A stretch of 64,000 nt of DNA from Undibacterium sp. Jales W-56 (GTDB lineage Bacteria > Pseudomonadota > Gammaproteobacteria > Burkholderiales > Burkholderiaceae_D), in contig NZ_JAJLQW010000001.1 of NCBI RefSeq assembly GCF_025548535.1, positions 930,001-994,000 on the forward strand. The letters run 5' to 3'. Positions 25,841 to 36,028 of this stretch are shown in pieces; position 1 is the stretch's first letter, and each line of letters begins with the position of its first letter. The notes beneath the pieces were generated by a model. That model was not told the origin of the DNA, made no database searches, and was given only the letters and a program-made list of their open reading frames with translations. A program made the translations under genes and the position numbers.

Positions 25841-26119
25841 ATGGGGGGACTTACGCTACCAACCTATGTGCTGGAATACACATCCAAAACAATTGATTCG
25901 GTTCTCTCTCAGGATGCGATGGAAGGCAATCAGGTCGAAGTGGATGTGTATGAGCGACACGATGTCAGTAAGAAGTATGTTGCATCCGGTCAAAGACTCA
26001 AAGATGGGAAGGATACGTTCAGGGTTAGTGTTACGACAGAATCCGGTGTGTGCAATGATGAGTGGAATTACACCATATTGCGTGAATCTGCAGGCCGCAG
26101 CCGCAAGATGAGAAAGTAG
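25841..26119 (+). CDS. small hypothetical protein
   Basis: This 92-residue protein (MGGLTLPTYVLEYTSKTIDS...) has no family I recognise. It is hydrophilic, has a single Cys, and ends in a basic tail RSRKMRK. A clean AGGAG lies 7 bases before the ATG at 25841, and a terminator follows, which supports a real gene; an in-frame start at 25802 has no such site. Composition looks AT-richer than clpA upstream. It sits between clpA and a convergent acetyltransferase gene, both ending at the same hairpin. Possibly an acquired gene. Confidence 0.55.
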   Translation: MGGLTLPTYVLEYTSKTIDSVLSQDAMEGNQVEVDVYERHDVSKKYVASGQRLKDGKDTFRVSVTTESGVCNDEWNYTILRESAGRSRKMRK

Positions 26120-26150
26120 CAAAGGCTGCAGCGCCAGCCAACAATGCATA

Positions 26151-26187
26151 AAGCCTCCGAGTGTGAATTCGGAGGCTTTATTTTTGT
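26151..26187. terminator. bidirectional terminator
   Basis: The stem AAGCCTCCGA / TCGGAGGCTT (26151-26178, with imperfect centre) is followed by TTATTTTTG. It ends the small rightward gene and, in the other direction, lies just beyond the stop of the leftward GNAT gene. Confidence 0.85.
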
Positions 26188-26193
26188 GCAAAT

Positions 26194-26715
26194 TCAATAA
26201 TGTTTAGTTATTTTTTTTGAGCTGAAGTTAAATAAGCGGCAATCCTCGTCATGGATTCGTACCTCGCTAGATATAACTGCATATCCAAGAACGCTCGCCA
26301 GTGTTTTTCGCCAGAATTTTTCTGCTACCAGGTTTTGACGGAGGCAATAAATTTCCCAGCGGCCTTGAAATCGTTCGAGTAATAGCTGAATCGCAAGCTG
26401 CGATATGCCTTTGCCGCGATAGCCTCGCAGTATAAAGAAATAGCCGAGATTATAATCGCTGGCATTGTCCACAAGTTCATCATCCAGTACGGCAAATCCA
26501 GCCAAGGCATCATTCACTTTGATCAGAAAAGGTTTGACGCCGTTTCTGCTCCAATACGCTGCTTTTGGTTGCAATTCAAAAAGACCTGTATCGCTTAATT
26601 CGATCTTATGCCATTCGCTAAAATCGTAATTGTAGAACTGCATCATATTCTCGATACGAGGCAGGTCTTCTGCGGTGGCGGCACATAGGTCGATACGGCC
26701 ATGTTGTGAGATCAC
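26194..26715 (-). CDS. GNAT family N-acetyltransferase
   Basis: This acetyltransferase of about 173 residues begins near ISQHGRIDLCAATAEDLPRIENMM and has the acetyl-CoA-binding motif RGYRGKGIS. The FYNYDFSEW segment is typical of a GNAT subgroup often annotated as predicted acetyltransferases. The start is unclear: the frame stays open to 26895, well inside dut, but the family start is near the GTG at 26715, which I use. Substrate unknown. It is downstream of dut on the same strand and is visibly AT-richer than dut, so it may be a late addition to the operon. Confidence 0.75.
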   Translation of the reverse strand: MISQHGRIDLCAATAEDLPRIENMMQFYNYDFSEWHKIELSDTGLFELQPKAAYWSRNGVKPFLIKVNDALAGFAVLDDELVDNASDYNLGYFFILRGYRGKGISQLAIQLLLERFQGRWEIYCLRQNLVAEKFWRKTLASVLGYAVISSEVRIHDEDCRLFNFSSKKITKHY

Positions 26716-26755
26716 GGCAAGACTATCATTGTCAGGGCTATTCAGCAGCTGATAC

Positions 26756-27205
26756 TCAATGTTTACCGGTACTGCCAAATCCACCTTCGCCACGTGCACT
26801 GTCACTGAATTCTTCGACAATATTGAAACCGACTTGTAAAACGGGAACGATGATGAGTTGCGCGAGTCTTTCCATTGGCTGCAGGGTGAATTCATTCTGG
26901 CCGCGATTCCAGGTGGAGACCATCAGTTGGCCCTGGTAGTCGGAATCGATCAAGCCGACCAGATTACCCAGCACGATACCGTTTTTGTGACCCATGCCGC
27001 TGCGTGGCAGGATCATCGCGGCATACGCTGGATCGCCGATATGGATTGCCAGACCGGTTGGAATCAAGACAGTCTCGCCCGGTTTGATCGTGATCGCCGT
27101 ATCGATGCAGGCGCGCAGATCGAGCCCCGCGCTGCCTGGCGTGCCGTAGGCCGGCAATTGCTCTTTCATGCGGACGTCGAGGATTTTCAGATCGATATTT
27201 TTCAT
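26756..27205 (-). CDS. dut: deoxyuridine 5'-triphosphate nucleotidohydrolase (dUTPase)
   Basis: This 149-residue trimeric dUTPase hydrolyses dUTP to dUMP and pyrophosphate. The five motifs are present: [47 protein letters not shown] and GEGGFGSTG at the C-terminus. It follows coaBC by 53 bases on the same strand, the usual coaBC-dut order in proteobacteria. Confidence 0.96.
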   Translation of the reverse strand: MKNIDLKILDVRMKEQLPAYGTPGSAGLDLRACIDTAITIKPGETVLIPTGLAIHIGDPAYAAMILPRSGMGHKNGIVLGNLVGLIDSDYQGQLMVSTWNRGQNEFTLQPMERLAQLIIVPVLQVGFNIVEEFSDSARGEGGFGSTGKH

Positions 27206-27258
27206 GCGTATATTGGCTTGGAAGTAGTTAAGTTAATTCGTTGATTGCCTGAGCGGAT

Positions 27259-28461
27259 TTATTTTGACAAACGCCGGGAGATTTCTTGTATCAGCCGATG
27301 GGCGAGGGTTTGCTTATCCGCACGCGGCAGGGTGGTGTGACCTTTTGCATCGAACAAGATCAATTCATTCTCATCTTTGCCGAAGGTATGGTGACCGATA
27401 TTGCCGACCAACAGAGGCACGTTTTTCTTTGCCCGTTTCGCTGTACCGTATTCCAGTAAATTTTCCGATTCTGCGGCAAAGCCGACGCAGAAGGGGGCAT
27501 TGGTCAGCGCAGCGACGCTGGCGAGAATATCGGGATTTTGCGCAAACTGGAGTTGCGGCGTATCGTTGTCGCTGGTCTTCTTAATTTTTTGCGGACTCGC
27601 GTTGGCGACACGCCAGTCGGCGACTGCGGCGACTGCGACGAATACGCTCTGATGACGTGCTGCCAGTTCTGCCATGACGCTGTCATGCATTTGTTGTGCC
27701 GTCTGTATGGTGATTCTGCGTACGCCATAGGGCGTATCTAAAGCCGTCGGGCCTGAGATCAGGGTCACGTCAGCACCGGCTTCCCATGCAGCCTGCGCAA
27801 TCGCATAACCCATTTTTCCCGACGACAGATTGGTGAGGCCGCGTACCGGATCGATGGGTTCAAACGTCGGACCGGCGGTGATCAGGACAGATTTTCCCGT
27901 TAGGGTTTTCGCCTGAAAAGACGCGATGATCTCGGTCAGTAATTGATCCGCTTCCAGCATGCGGCCCATGCCGACTTCGCCGCAGGCTTGTTCGCCCGCA
28001 GCAGGGCCCAGTACTTGTATGCCGTCCGCTTTGACTTGCGCGACATTGCGTTGGGTGGCCGGATTGAGCCACATTTCCACATTCATTGCGGGAGCGATCA
28101 GCAGCGGCACATGGTGTGGGCGCGCCATGCACAGAGTTGACAGCAGGTCGTCGCAAGCGCCGTGCGCCAGCTTGGCGATGAAATCCGTGCTGCAAGGGGC
28201 TATCACAATCGCGTCGGCATCGCGGGTCAGGTCGATATGCGGCATATTGTTATGGATGCGGGCATCCCACTGGTCGGTGTATACCGTATTGCCAGACAAG
28301 GCTTGCATGGTCACTGGCGTAATGAATTGCATTGCGCTGGGTGTCATGACGACTTGTACCGATGCGCCTGCTTTAGTGAGGCCGCGCGTCAGTTCTGCGA
28401 CCTTGTAACAGGCGATACCGCCGGTTAAGCCGAGTACGATTTTTTTGCCAGCAAGTCGCAT
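27259..28461 (-). CDS. coaBC: bifunctional phosphopantothenoylcysteine decarboxylase/synthetase
   Basis: This 400-residue fusion carries out two steps of coenzyme A synthesis. The N-terminal CoaC flavoprotein half has GITGGIACYK-like VLGLTGGIACYKVAEL, the APAMNVEMW substrate motif and ACGEVGMGRM with its catalytic Cys. The C-terminal CoaB half has ITAGPTFEPIDPVRGLTN and LVGNIGHHTFGKDENEL. Length and order are standard. It is 9 bases downstream of lspA, so both are co-transcribed. Confidence 0.96.
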   Translation of the reverse strand: MRLAGKKIVLGLTGGIACYKVAELTRGLTKAGASVQVVMTPSAMQFITPVTMQALSGNTVYTDQWDARIHNNMPHIDLTRDADAIVIAPCSTDFIAKLAHGACDDLLSTLCMARPHHVPLLIAPAMNVEMWLNPATQRNVAQVKADGIQVLGPAAGEQACGEVGMGRMLEADQLLTEIIASFQAKTLTGKSVLITAGPTFEPIDPVRGLTNLSSGKMGYAIAQAAWEAGADVTLISGPTALDTPYGVRRITIQTAQQMHDSVMAELAARHQSVFVAVAAVADWRVANASPQKIKKTSDNDTPQLQFAQNPDILASVAALTNAPFCVGFAAESENLLEYGTAKRAKKNVPLLVGNIGHHTFGKDENELILFDAKGHTTLPRADKQTLAHRLIQEISRRLSK

Positions 28462-28470
28462 GATTACTCC

Positions 28471-28989
28471 TTATTTTTTAACGCGACGCAATTCATCGAG
28501 AATGAACAATGCCGCACCGATACAGATCGCGCTATCCGCAATATTAAAGGCCGGGAAGTGATAAATTTCCTTGTAGTGAAAGTCGAGAAAATCGATCACG
28601 TGGCCATACATCAGACGGTCAATCACATTGCCCAGCGCGCCGCCCATGATCAACGAGAGTGCCCAGCAAAATAAACGCTGCCCCGCATGTTGCTTCAGCA
28701 GATAAGTGATGAATAGCGCTGCGATCACGCCGATTGCGGTGAACAGATAACGCTGCCAGCCGGATTCAGACGATAAAAAACTGAAGGCAGCCCCTTTGTT
28801 ATACGCGAGCACCAGATTAAAGAATGAGGTGAGCGGCAGCGATTCACCTAGCGTAAATAATTTGGCAATCGTAATTTTGCTGAGCTGATCGAGCAAAATG
28901 ATAATGCTCGCCAAGCCCAGCCACGGCACTAGCGAATTGCCGGAGGACTGAGAGACGGTAGAAAACGAATTACGTTTTTTGGTGGCCAT
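28471..28989 (-). CDS. lspA: lipoprotein signal peptidase (signal peptidase II)
   Basis: This 172-residue integral membrane aspartic protease removes signal peptides from prolipoproteins. Four hydrophobic spans are visible. The catalytic aspartates lie in [14 protein letters not shown] and FNIADSAIC. An N-terminal polar extension of about 20 residues precedes the first span. It is the middle gene of ribF-ileS-lspA, the classic proteobacterial arrangement, separated from ileS by about 130 bases containing a REP-like hairpin. Confidence 0.96.
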   Translation of the reverse strand: MATKKRNSFSTVSQSSGNSLVPWLGLASIIILLDQLSKITIAKLFTLGESLPLTSFFNLVLAYNKGAAFSFLSSESGWQRYLFTAIGVIAALFITYLLKQHAGQRLFCWALSLIMGGALGNVIDRLMYGHVIDFLDFHYKEIYHFPAFNIADSAICIGAALFILDELRRVKK

Positions 28990-29054
28990 AGTATGAGAAG
29001 TAAATTATTTCGGTCAACGAGATGAATATCGATTCAGTACGGTAATCTCTCTCG

Positions 29055-29094
29055 CCTCAACCCCAAGCCTCTTCCGCTGGCGGAAGAGGGAGCT
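29055..29094. repeat. REP-like hairpin between ileS and lspA
   Basis: CTCAACCCCAAGCCTCTTCC is followed by the stem CCTCTTCCGC/GCGGAAGAGG (29068-29089). It belongs to the same family as the elements at 9641-9796 and 52291-52488. Here it lies inside a conserved operon, where it could affect mRNA stability between ileS and lspA. Confidence 0.65.
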
Positions 29095-29117
29095 AAAAGC
29101 ACGGGATCCGAACAGTA

Positions 29118-31982
29118 TTACGCAAATTTGCGGGCCTCGCCCGCGCCGAACAAATTGCTGACGCAACGACTGCATAAGCCTGCGTGCTCAGCATGCGCAC
29201 CGACATCGGCGCGATAGTGCCAGCAGCGTTCGCATTTTTGGTGGGCAGATGGCGTGACGACCACTGCTTCTTCGGCTTCCGTCGCTACCTGTTCCACTGT
29301 CGCGGCTGAAGTGATCAGGACGAAGCGCAGATCATCGGCAAAGCTTTGCAGCAAAGTAAATTTGGCGCCGCTGGCTTTCATTGTGACTTCGGCTTGCAAA
29401 GATGCACCGATGCCGCCAGCGACACGGACCTCTTCCAGTTGCTTGGTCACGTCTGTACGGATCGCACGCAGCGCAGTGTATTTCTCCATCAAGGCATTGG
29501 CATTGTCGATGTCCGGCAAGGCGTAATAGGTTTGCGTGAAAATGGTCTCGTCGCTGTCCGCATACGCTTCTTTACTTGCAAAATTTGCCCAGGCTTCTTC
29601 TGCCGTGAAGGACAATGTCGGCGCCATCAAGCGCAGCAAACTTTGCGTGATATGCCAGATCGCCGTCTGTGCGGAGCGACGTGCTGCGGATGTCGTGCCG
29701 CTGGTGTACAAACGGTCTTTCAGGATATCGAGGTAAAAACCACCGAGATCTTCCGAGCAGAAGGATTGCAGCTTGGCGATTACCGGGTGGAATTCAAACT
29801 GTTCATAATGCGCGAGGATATCGGCTTGCAGAGCCGCCATATTCGCGATCGCATAGCGGTCGATTTCCAGCATCTGGTCCAGCGCTACGGCATCAGTCGC
29901 CGGATTGAAATCCGAGGCATTCGCCAACAGGAAGCGTAAGGTATTGCGGATGCGACGATACGATTCCGTCACCCGTTTCAGGATCTCGTCGGAGATCGAC
30001 AGTTCGCCTGAGTAATCGGTTGCCGCGACCCACAAGCGCAGGATATCGGCACCCAAGGTATCCGAGATTTTTTGCGGAGCGACTACGTTGCCTTTGGACT
30101 TGGACATCTTCTTGCCTTCGCCATCGACCACAAAACCGTGCGTCAGCAAGGCTTTGTAAGGCGCGCGGCCATCCAGCATCGATGCCGTCAGCAAGGACGA
30201 ATGGAACCAGCCGCGATGCTGATCCGAGCCTTCGAGGTACAGGTCGGCGGGGAAGTGCGATTGCTGTTTATGCGAGCCGCGCAAGACCGTGTAATGCGTC
30301 GTGCCGGAATCGAACCAGACGTCCAGGGTGTCGCGATTTTTCACGTACATAGGGGCTTCGTCGCCAAGTAAATCGGCGACTTCGATTTTTTGCCAGGCTT
30401 CTATCCCTTCCTGCTCGACACGCTGGGCGATTTGTTCCAGCAGCTCGGTTGTGCGCGGATGCAGTTGCCCGGTTTCTTTGTGCAGGAAGAATGCCATCGG
30501 CACGCCCCATTGACGCTGGCGTGACAGCGTCCAGTCAGGGCGATTTTCAATCATGCCGTGCAAGCGCGCTTTGCCCCATGCCGGGAAGAATGCGGTTTCG
30601 TCAATCGCTTTCAATGCGGTCTGACGCAGGCTATTGCCGCCATCTTTCGGGGTGTTGTCCATGCTCGCAAACCATTGCGATGTCGCGCGGTAGATGATCG
30701 GCGTTTTATGGCGCCAGCAATGCATGTAGCTGTGATCGAACATTTTCAGCGAGAACAGGGCGCCGGCTTCTTTGAGTTTGTCGCAGATGGGTTTGGAGGC
30801 TTCCCAGATCGTCATGCCAGCGAAGAAAGGCAGTGAGGATGCAAACTTGCCATCGCCCATGACCGGCGCGATGATGGCATCATCCTTCATGCCGTGTGCT
30901 TTGCAGGACTGGAAATCCTCGATGCCGTAAGCCGGTGCCGAGTGCACGATGCCGGTACCGGTATCGGTGCTGACGTATTCGCCCATGTAGACAGGGGAAA
31001 ACCGGTCGTAGCCCGCATCGAGTTGCGCCAATGGGTGCTTGAATTTGACTTCGGATAAATCGGCACCGAGACAGGTTGCAATGACTTTACCTTCGAGTCC
31101 GTAGTTGCTCAGCGATGCTTCCACCAGATCTTGTGCCAGGATTAACAGCAAAGGTTCGCCATCGCGCACGGTCTCGACCAGTGCGTAAGTGATTTCCGGA
31201 TGCATGTTCAATGCCTGGTTAGACGGGATGGTCCACGGGGTCGTGGTCCAGATCACGCAAAAGCCTTGGTCGACCGGCAGTTTGGCGAGTTTGAAGGCCG
31301 CAGCGATCTTGTCTTGTTCGGCAAACGGGAAGCCGACGTCGATCGATGGATCGCGTTTGTTTTCGTATTCGACTTCCGCTTCGGCCAGCGCCGAGCCGCA
31401 ATCGAAACACCAGTTGACCGGTTTCAGGCCGCGGTACACATAGCCTTTTTCCAGCAACTTGCCGAGCGCACGGATTTCATCGGCTTCGTTGCCGAACGCC
31501 ATGGTTTTATACGGATTGTCCCATTCGCCCAAGACACCCAGGCGGATAAAGTCAGCCTTCTGGCGTTCGATCTGCTCGTTCGCATAGGCGCGTGCCTTGG
31601 CTTGCACTTCGGCGACGGGCAGGTTTTTGCCATGCAGTTTTTCGATCTGGATTTCGATTGGCATGCCGTGGCAATCCCAGCCCGGTACGTATTGCGCGTC
31701 GAAACCTGCCATGTTGCGGGCTTTGACGATCATGTCTTTCAGGATCTTGTTGACGGCATGCCCGATGTGGATATCGCCGTTGGCATACGGCGGGCCGTCA
31801 TGCAGGATGAATTTGGGGCGATCCGCGGAAGCCTTGCGGATGCGCTGATAGATTTTTTTATCTTGCCATTGCTTGACCCATTGCGGCTCGCGCTTGGCGA
31901 GATCGCCGCGCATCGGGAAAGGCGTTTCAGTCATATTGATTGGATACTTGCTGGCGATTTTTGCTGACTTTTCGTTGGACAT
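29118..31982 (-). CDS. ileS: isoleucyl-tRNA synthetase
   Basis: This 954-residue class I synthetase charges tRNA-Ile. It has the HIGH signature in [16 protein letters not shown], the KMSKS loop in [12 protein letters not shown], the editing domain between them, and a C-terminal zinc motif [12 protein letters not shown]...CSRC. The length is normal. It is the largest gene of the leftward operon and lies 82 bases downstream of ribF. A run of 38 residues before the core ([26 protein letters not shown]) is also usual. Confidence 0.98.
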   Translation of the reverse strand: MSNEKSAKIASKYPINMTETPFPMRGDLAKREPQWVKQWQDKKIYQRIRKASADRPKFILHDGPPYANGDIHIGHAVNKILKDMIVKARNMAGFDAQYVPGWDCHGMPIEIQIEKLHGKNLPVAEVQAKARAYANEQIERQKADFIRLGVLGEWDNPYKTMAFGNEADEIRALGKLLEKGYVYRGLKPVNWCFDCGSALAEAEVEYENKRDPSIDVGFPFAEQDKIAAAFKLAKLPVDQGFCVIWTTTPWTIPSNQALNMHPEITYALVETVRDGEPLLLILAQDLVEASLSNYGLEGKVIATCLGADLSEVKFKHPLAQLDAGYDRFSPVYMGEYVSTDTGTGIVHSAPAYGIEDFQSCKAHGMKDDAIIAPVMGDGKFASSLPFFAGMTIWEASKPICDKLKEAGALFSLKMFDHSYMHCWRHKTPIIYRATSQWFASMDNTPKDGGNSLRQTALKAIDETAFFPAWGKARLHGMIENRPDWTLSRQRQWGVPMAFFLHKETGQLHPRTTELLEQIAQRVEQEGIEAWQKIEVADLLGDEAPMYVKNRDTLDVWFDSGTTHYTVLRGSHKQQSHFPADLYLEGSDQHRGWFHSSLLTASMLDGRAPYKALLTHGFVVDGEGKKMSKSKGNVVAPQKISDTLGADILRLWVAATDYSGELSISDEILKRVTESYRRIRNTLRFLLANASDFNPATDAVALDQMLEIDRYAIANMAALQADILAHYEQFEFHPVIAKLQSFCSEDLGGFYLDILKDRLYTSGTTSAARRSAQTAIWHITQSLLRLMAPTLSFTAEEAWANFASKEAYADSDETIFTQTYYALPDIDNANALMEKYTALRAIRTDVTKQLEEVRVAGGIGASLQAEVTMKASGAKFTLLQSFADDLRFVLITSAATVEQVATEAEEAVVVTPSAHQKCERCWHYRADVGAHAEHAGLCSRCVSNLFGAGEARKFA

Positions 31983-32064
31983 GATTTTCTTTAAGTAGGA
32001 TATTTTCTGTATGTTTCGTGAAGGCTACGCAATGCATTTGGAATTGAATTTCAATGCGCGATCT

Positions 32065-33042
32065 TCAAATTCGGTCCGTAGCCGAGATGGCGCCGGTGGC
32101 GCGATTGCGGAAATACGCCCTGGCCTGTTCGGCATCGCGTTCAATGGCTTCGGTCAGGGTCGGCAGATCGATGTATTTTTCTTCGTCGCGCAGCTTTTGT
32201 AAAAACTCTACCTGAATGACTTTGCCGTAGGCATTGCCGCTGTAGTCAAACACATGCGTCTCCAGCAGCACGCGGCCGCTGTCATCCACGGTTGGGCGTA
32301 CCCCCAGACTGGCGACCGCAGGCAAGGGCTGGTCAGCCAGGCCATGCACCTGCACGATAAAGATGCCTTGCAGTGCAGGGCGGTGGTGCGCGATGCGTAA
32401 ATTCAGGGTAGGAAAGCCGATCGTGCGCCCCAGTTTCTGGCCATGCACGACATGACCGGAGATGCGGTAAGGACGGCCGAGCAGATGTTCGGATTCGACA
32501 AAATTACCCGCAGCCAGTGCAGCACGCACGGCCGAGGACGAGATGCGCTGACCTTTGTGTTGTACTGCTGCTAGCGTCTCGACGACAAAGCCATGCAGTT
32601 TGCTGGCTGCCATCAGCATCTCGATATCGCCGGCACGTTTTGCGCCGTAACGGAAATCTTCGCCGACCATCAGCCATTTGACATGCAACCCTTGCACCAG
32701 GATTTTCTCGATAAAGTCTTGCGGTGATAAGGCAGCGAAATGCGCATTGAAATGTTCAACAATCACCCGGTCAATCCCGGCCTCGGTCAGCGACGCCATG
32801 TTGTCGCGCAGATTGGCAATACGCGTTGGCGCTTTGCTGAGGTCGCCGGAGCGTTGCGCGAAGAATGCGCGCGGATGCGGTTCAAAGGTCATGACCGCCG
32901 CCTCGACATTCAGGCGTGTAGCGGCTGCACGCAAATGGGACAACAGAACCTGATGCCCAAGATGCACGCCGTCAAAGTTGCCTATCGCCAGCGCGCAGGG
33001 CGCACGGGAGGCAGCGTTGGGGAGTCCGCGAAATACCTTCAT
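32065..33042 (-). CDS. ribF: bifunctional riboflavin kinase/FAD synthetase
   Basis: This 325-residue enzyme converts riboflavin to FMN and FAD. The N-terminal nucleotidyltransferase half has GNFDGVHLGHQ. The C-terminal kinase half has GRTIGFPTLNL and GVRPTVDDSGRVLLETHVFDY. The start at 33042 (MKVFRGLPNAA) is normal for the family; the frame is open to 33066. It leads the ribF-ileS-lspA-coaBC-dut block, and a TATAAT hexamer lies about 35 bases upstream. Confidence 0.96.
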   Translation of the reverse strand: MKVFRGLPNAASRAPCALAIGNFDGVHLGHQVLLSHLRAAATRLNVEAAVMTFEPHPRAFFAQRSGDLSKAPTRIANLRDNMASLTEAGIDRVIVEHFNAHFAALSPQDFIEKILVQGLHVKWLMVGEDFRYGAKRAGDIEMLMAASKLHGFVVETLAAVQHKGQRISSSAVRAALAAGNFVESEHLLGRPYRISGHVVHGQKLGRTIGFPTLNLRIAHHRPALQGIFIVQVHGLADQPLPAVASLGVRPTVDDSGRVLLETHVFDYSGNAYGKVIQVEFLQKLRDEEKYIDLPTLTEAIERDAEQARAYFRNRATGAISATDRI

Positions 33043-33075
33043 ATTGTTTGAGGAAAACTGCTGCAAAAACCTTCG

Positions 33076-33081
33076 ATTATA
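33076..33081 (-). promoter_or_regulatory. putative -10 box of the ribF operon
   Basis: On the minus strand this reads TATAAT, a perfect -10 hexamer, placing a start site about 27 bases upstream of the ribF ATG. No good -35 hexamer is visible at the expected distance. Confidence 0.35.
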
Positions 33082-33348
33082 AATGCTTTCTAAGGTGGTT
33101 TTGGCTTAAGGCGGAGGAAACAAGGGCTTTCAGCACCGAATACTCAGCAAGATGCGCAAAAAACGGCTTAAAACTAATGATGATGCGGCCACATAACATG
33201 GTCCGACGTCAAATCCGATGCAACGGCATCTTTATTGCCAGTCGTATGCCGCATCACCTCGCCGCAGGTGCAAATGCCCTGCTATGGTTGAATATGCGAG
33301 CAGGCCGAGGCTTTTTGCAGGAAAACCTGGACGGATTTGCAACGAAGC
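33082..33348. other. intergenic region between the ribF promoter and the yceI-like gene
   Basis: I see no supported gene, repeat or terminator in these bases. Frames on the plus strand (for example 33048-33359) show no family resemblance or ribosome-binding site. Confidence 0.4.
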
Positions 33349-33939
33349 TTACTCTTTAATCGCTTCGACGCTGAAATATAGCGTCACCTCATCGCTGACA
33401 AAGGGCACATAGCGACCGACATTGAAGTCGCTGCGCAGGATTTTGGTATAGCCGTTCGCGCCGCAGGCGGATCTCAGATACAGAATCATGAAGCGGCAAT
33501 TGAATTGGGTGATTTCAAATTTTGCCGGATGGGTGATGCCCTTGATGGTGAGGTCGCCATCGATGCCGGTCAGTTTGGCATTATCGTCGAAGCGCAAGGC
33601 GGTCGATTTGAATCCAATCGTCGGGAACTGGGCCGTATCGAAAAAACTGGCCGAACGCAGACTATTGTCAAACAAGGCGCTGCCTGTGCTGACGGAACTG
33701 GCATCGATGTCGAGTTGTACCGAGCCGGTTTTATTCGGCACATCCAGTTCAATCACCCCGCTGTTTTTATCGAAGCGTCCGCGTTGCAGGGATAGTCCCC
33801 AATGGCTGTATTCAAAGACAGTAAAAGTGTGCTCGGGGTCGATCAGATAGCGGTCGGCGGCGCCGGCGCCGGGCAAACTGAAGGCGATCATCCAAGTCGC
33901 CATGCCGAGTTTTAGCAGAGTGAGTGCATCGCGTCGCAT
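33349..33939 (-). CDS. YceI family periplasmic protein
   Basis: This 196-residue protein has a signal peptide (about residues 1-28, ending GAGA) and a YceI lipocalin-like barrel. Markers are DPEHTFTVFEYSHWGLS, the VQLDIDASSVST strand, RSASFFDTAQFPTIGFKST and a LTIKGITHPAKFEI segment. YceI proteins bind isoprenoid-type lipids and are often induced by alkaline or other stress. Three Cys-containing residues occur late in the chain (FNCRF, SACGAN). The start at 33939 fits the signal peptide; an open frame runs to 33981. Confidence 0.88.
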   Translation of the reverse strand: MRRDALTLLKLGMATWMIAFSLPGAGAADRYLIDPEHTFTVFEYSHWGLSLQRGRFDKNSGVIELDVPNKTGSVQLDIDASSVSTGSALFDNSLRSASFFDTAQFPTIGFKSTALRFDDNAKLTGIDGDLTIKGITHPAKFEITQFNCRFMILYLRSACGANGYTKILRSDFNVGRYVPFVSDEVTLYFSVEAIKE

Positions 33940-34032
33940 CTTGACACCGGTAAGTATTTGCCAGAAGGAACTCAAGTGCATTGCGCAAGCCGATTCTTAT
34001 CGCCGCCGCACTTCAGGTGCCTTTACTTTACC

Positions 34033-35190
34033 TTACTTTGCGACTTTGATTTTTAAACGCCATAACGAAGTAATTTCAGCAGAACGCGCGGCATGCAAAG
34101 GATCGCTGACATCAGTCGCTTTGCCATGACGCGGCTTGATATCCATTTTGCCGATGACTTCCAATCCGCCTGCCTCAATCCATGACCAGAGCTCGGCCGA
34201 ACTGCGCAGGCCCAGATGTTCTGCCAGGTCGGACATGATCAGCCAGGCTTCGCCCCCGGGCTCCAGATGCGCCGCGACGCCGGATAAAAATCCGCGCAGC
34301 ATGCTGCTGTCCTGATCGTAGATCGCATGTTCTATCGGTGAATTCGGCCTGGCCGGTAGCCACGGCGGATTGCAGACGATCAGCGCTGCGCGGCCTGGCG
34401 GAAATAAATTGGCCTTGATGACCTCGACCTGACCGGCCATGCCTAGACGTTGCAGATTGTCGCGCGCGCAACTCAGTGCACGCTCATCCTGGTCGGTGGC
34501 GATGATGCGCTGGACGCCGCGTTGCGCGAGGATGGCCGAGATTACGCCAGTCCCTGTGCCGATATCGAAGGCGAGTTGCTGGCCCGGTAGCGGCGCTTTG
34601 GCCAGCAGATCGAGGTATTCGCCGCGCACCGGCGAGAACACGCCGTAATACGGATGGATACGCTGGCCCAAGGCAGGAATTTCTACGCCATTTCTACGCC
34701 ATTCATGGGCGCCTACCAGACCTAATAATTCTCTGAGAGAGGCGACGAATGCAGTGCTGTTTTCAGCTGTTGCGCCATAGACTTCGGTGCATGCCAGACC
34801 CACATCGGGAGCGCGCCGTAAAGGAATGCTGTAATCGGCGTTGAAAGGGATCAGCAGCATCGCCAGCACGCGGGCGCGTTGCGATTGGGCTTGACGGTGC
34901 AGATGAAATGCCTCGGTCAGCGTCACAGGTGTTTTATCTGTTTTGCGAGATTTGGCGGGTTTTTTATCGATGCGGCGTGCCAGCGCCTGCAGGAGCTGGC
35001 GGGCATTCTGAAAGTCGCCGCGCCACAGCAATCCTGTGCCTTCGCAAGCCAGGCGATAGGCGGATTCGGCGGTCATGCGGTCATCGGCGATCTGCACCCG
35101 TTTTGGTGCGGGCGAACCGCTTTCGGAATGCCAGCGGGCGCTATGAGTCTGATCGTTTTCAGTCCAGCTAATTACAGGGGATTCACTCAT
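34033..35190 (-). CDS. class I SAM-dependent methyltransferase (RsmC/PrmC-like)
   Basis: This 385-residue protein has a C-terminal methyltransferase domain with SAM motif I FDIGTGTGVISAILAQRG, a downstream TDQDERAL acidic loop and the catalytic NPPW motif. NPPY/W motifs mark N-methyltransferases acting on Gln or nucleobases, so the target may be a protein or rRNA. The first 190 residues are a helical region (AESAYRLACEGTGLLWRGDFQNARQLL) typical of this Burkholderiales family. It is preceded by the dispersed element at 35324-35402. Substrate unknown. Confidence 0.8.
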   Translation of the reverse strand: MSESPVISWTENDQTHSARWHSESGSPAPKRVQIADDRMTAESAYRLACEGTGLLWRGDFQNARQLLQALARRIDKKPAKSRKTDKTPVTLTEAFHLHRQAQSQRARVLAMLLIPFNADYSIPLRRAPDVGLACTEVYGATAENSTAFVASLRELLGLVGAHEWRRNGVEIPALGQRIHPYYGVFSPVRGEYLDLLAKAPLPGQQLAFDIGTGTGVISAILAQRGVQRIIATDQDERALSCARDNLQRLGMAGQVEVIKANLFPPGRAALIVCNPPWLPARPNSPIEHAIYDQDSSMLRGFLSGVAAHLEPGGEAWLIMSDLAEHLGLRSSAELWSWIEAGGLEVIGKMDIKPRHGKATDVSDPLHAARSAEITSLWRLKIKVAK

Positions 35191-35323
35191 GGCCAGCTCA
35201 ATTGCAATAAAGCAGCAGAGTTTAACTGAGTTTGTTGACAGCCCCTATACATTACGCGAGGTATTTGTGATGCGGTGCTGCGCAGTCCAGAAGTTTGATC
35301 AGATCGTGAATCGGATCAATAAT

Positions 35324-35402
35324 ATTTAGGGGGAGTATTTTTAAATCACGAGGTAATCATTGCGGATTAAGGTATGAAATCACCATTACTCCTACCCAGT
35401 AT
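35324..35402. repeat. 79-bp dispersed element, copy B (inverted)
   Basis: Read on the minus strand, this begins ATACTGGGTAGGAGTA, contains TCCGCAATG centrally and ends AAAAATACTCCCCCTAAAT, matching copy A at 19209-19288. It lies about 130 bases upstream of the methyltransferase gene. A third, rearranged copy may lie at 59068-59146. Confidence 0.65.
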
Positions 35403-35485
35403 AAATATTGCAAGGTGCTGGAAAATCGATGCCAGATGGTGAGCCGCTACCGGCCGGTGCGACTCACAATCGGCATCGCGTCGAC

Positions 35486-35929
35486 TTATTTTTTGTTCAG
35501 GAAGGCCCCCGATACTTGCTGCAAAATACTGCCCAGATCGCCGGAGCCTGATTCAGATACTGCGCCCTGCGGCGTGAGTTTGTCGACCAGGCCTGGCAAC
35601 ATTTCTGCCAGGTGCCCCGCCGCACCATCCTGCGACAGGCCTGCTGCGGCGGCCAAGTGCGCCAATTGCCCGTCACCGAGTGCGCTTTGAATTTGTTCCG
35701 CGGAAATCGGTAGATTGTGTCCGTTGCCGATCCAGGAATTGACGATGTCGCCCAAGCCTGCGTTTTGAAATGAATTGATCAAGCCAGTCAGACCTCCGGT
35801 TGCGCCGGAGCCTCCCGATTGATTATTGGTCAGCATCGCCAGCGCTGCCTGTATCAATTTGGCTTTAGGATCATTGCTCTGATCCGCGTTGCCGCCCAAC
35901 ATGCCTAATGCTGCGTCAAGAAGTCCCAT
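35486..35929 (-). CDS. YidB family (DUF937) protein
   Basis: This 147-residue protein starts MGLLDAALGMLGG and has the family pattern: low-complexity Asn/Gly/Ser-rich stretch, then LINSFQNAGLGDIVNSWIGNG, the PISAEQIQSALGDG segment and a C-terminal helical LGSILQQVSGAFL. YidB/DUF937 proteins have no known function. It is transcribed leftward, alone, with intergenic repeats on both sides. Confidence 0.85.
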   Translation of the reverse strand: MGLLDAALGMLGGNADQSNDPKAKLIQAALAMLTNNQSGGSGATGGLTGLINSFQNAGLGDIVNSWIGNGHNLPISAEQIQSALGDGQLAHLAAAAGLSQDGAAGHLAEMLPGLVDKLTPQGAVSESGSGDLGSILQQVSGAFLNKK

Positions 35930-36028
35930 ACGATCCCTTTCTGAGGTGGTGGATGAATCACATTACAAGCTTAATGACAGCAATATTAATACTAAAAGAT
36001 CAATGAGATTATGAATTTTTTATGAAGT

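Noticed and set aside
25797-26111. Alternative frame over the small hypothetical gene after clpA
   Set aside because: The frame starting at 25841 has a strong AGGAG and better protein character; this one is its shadow.
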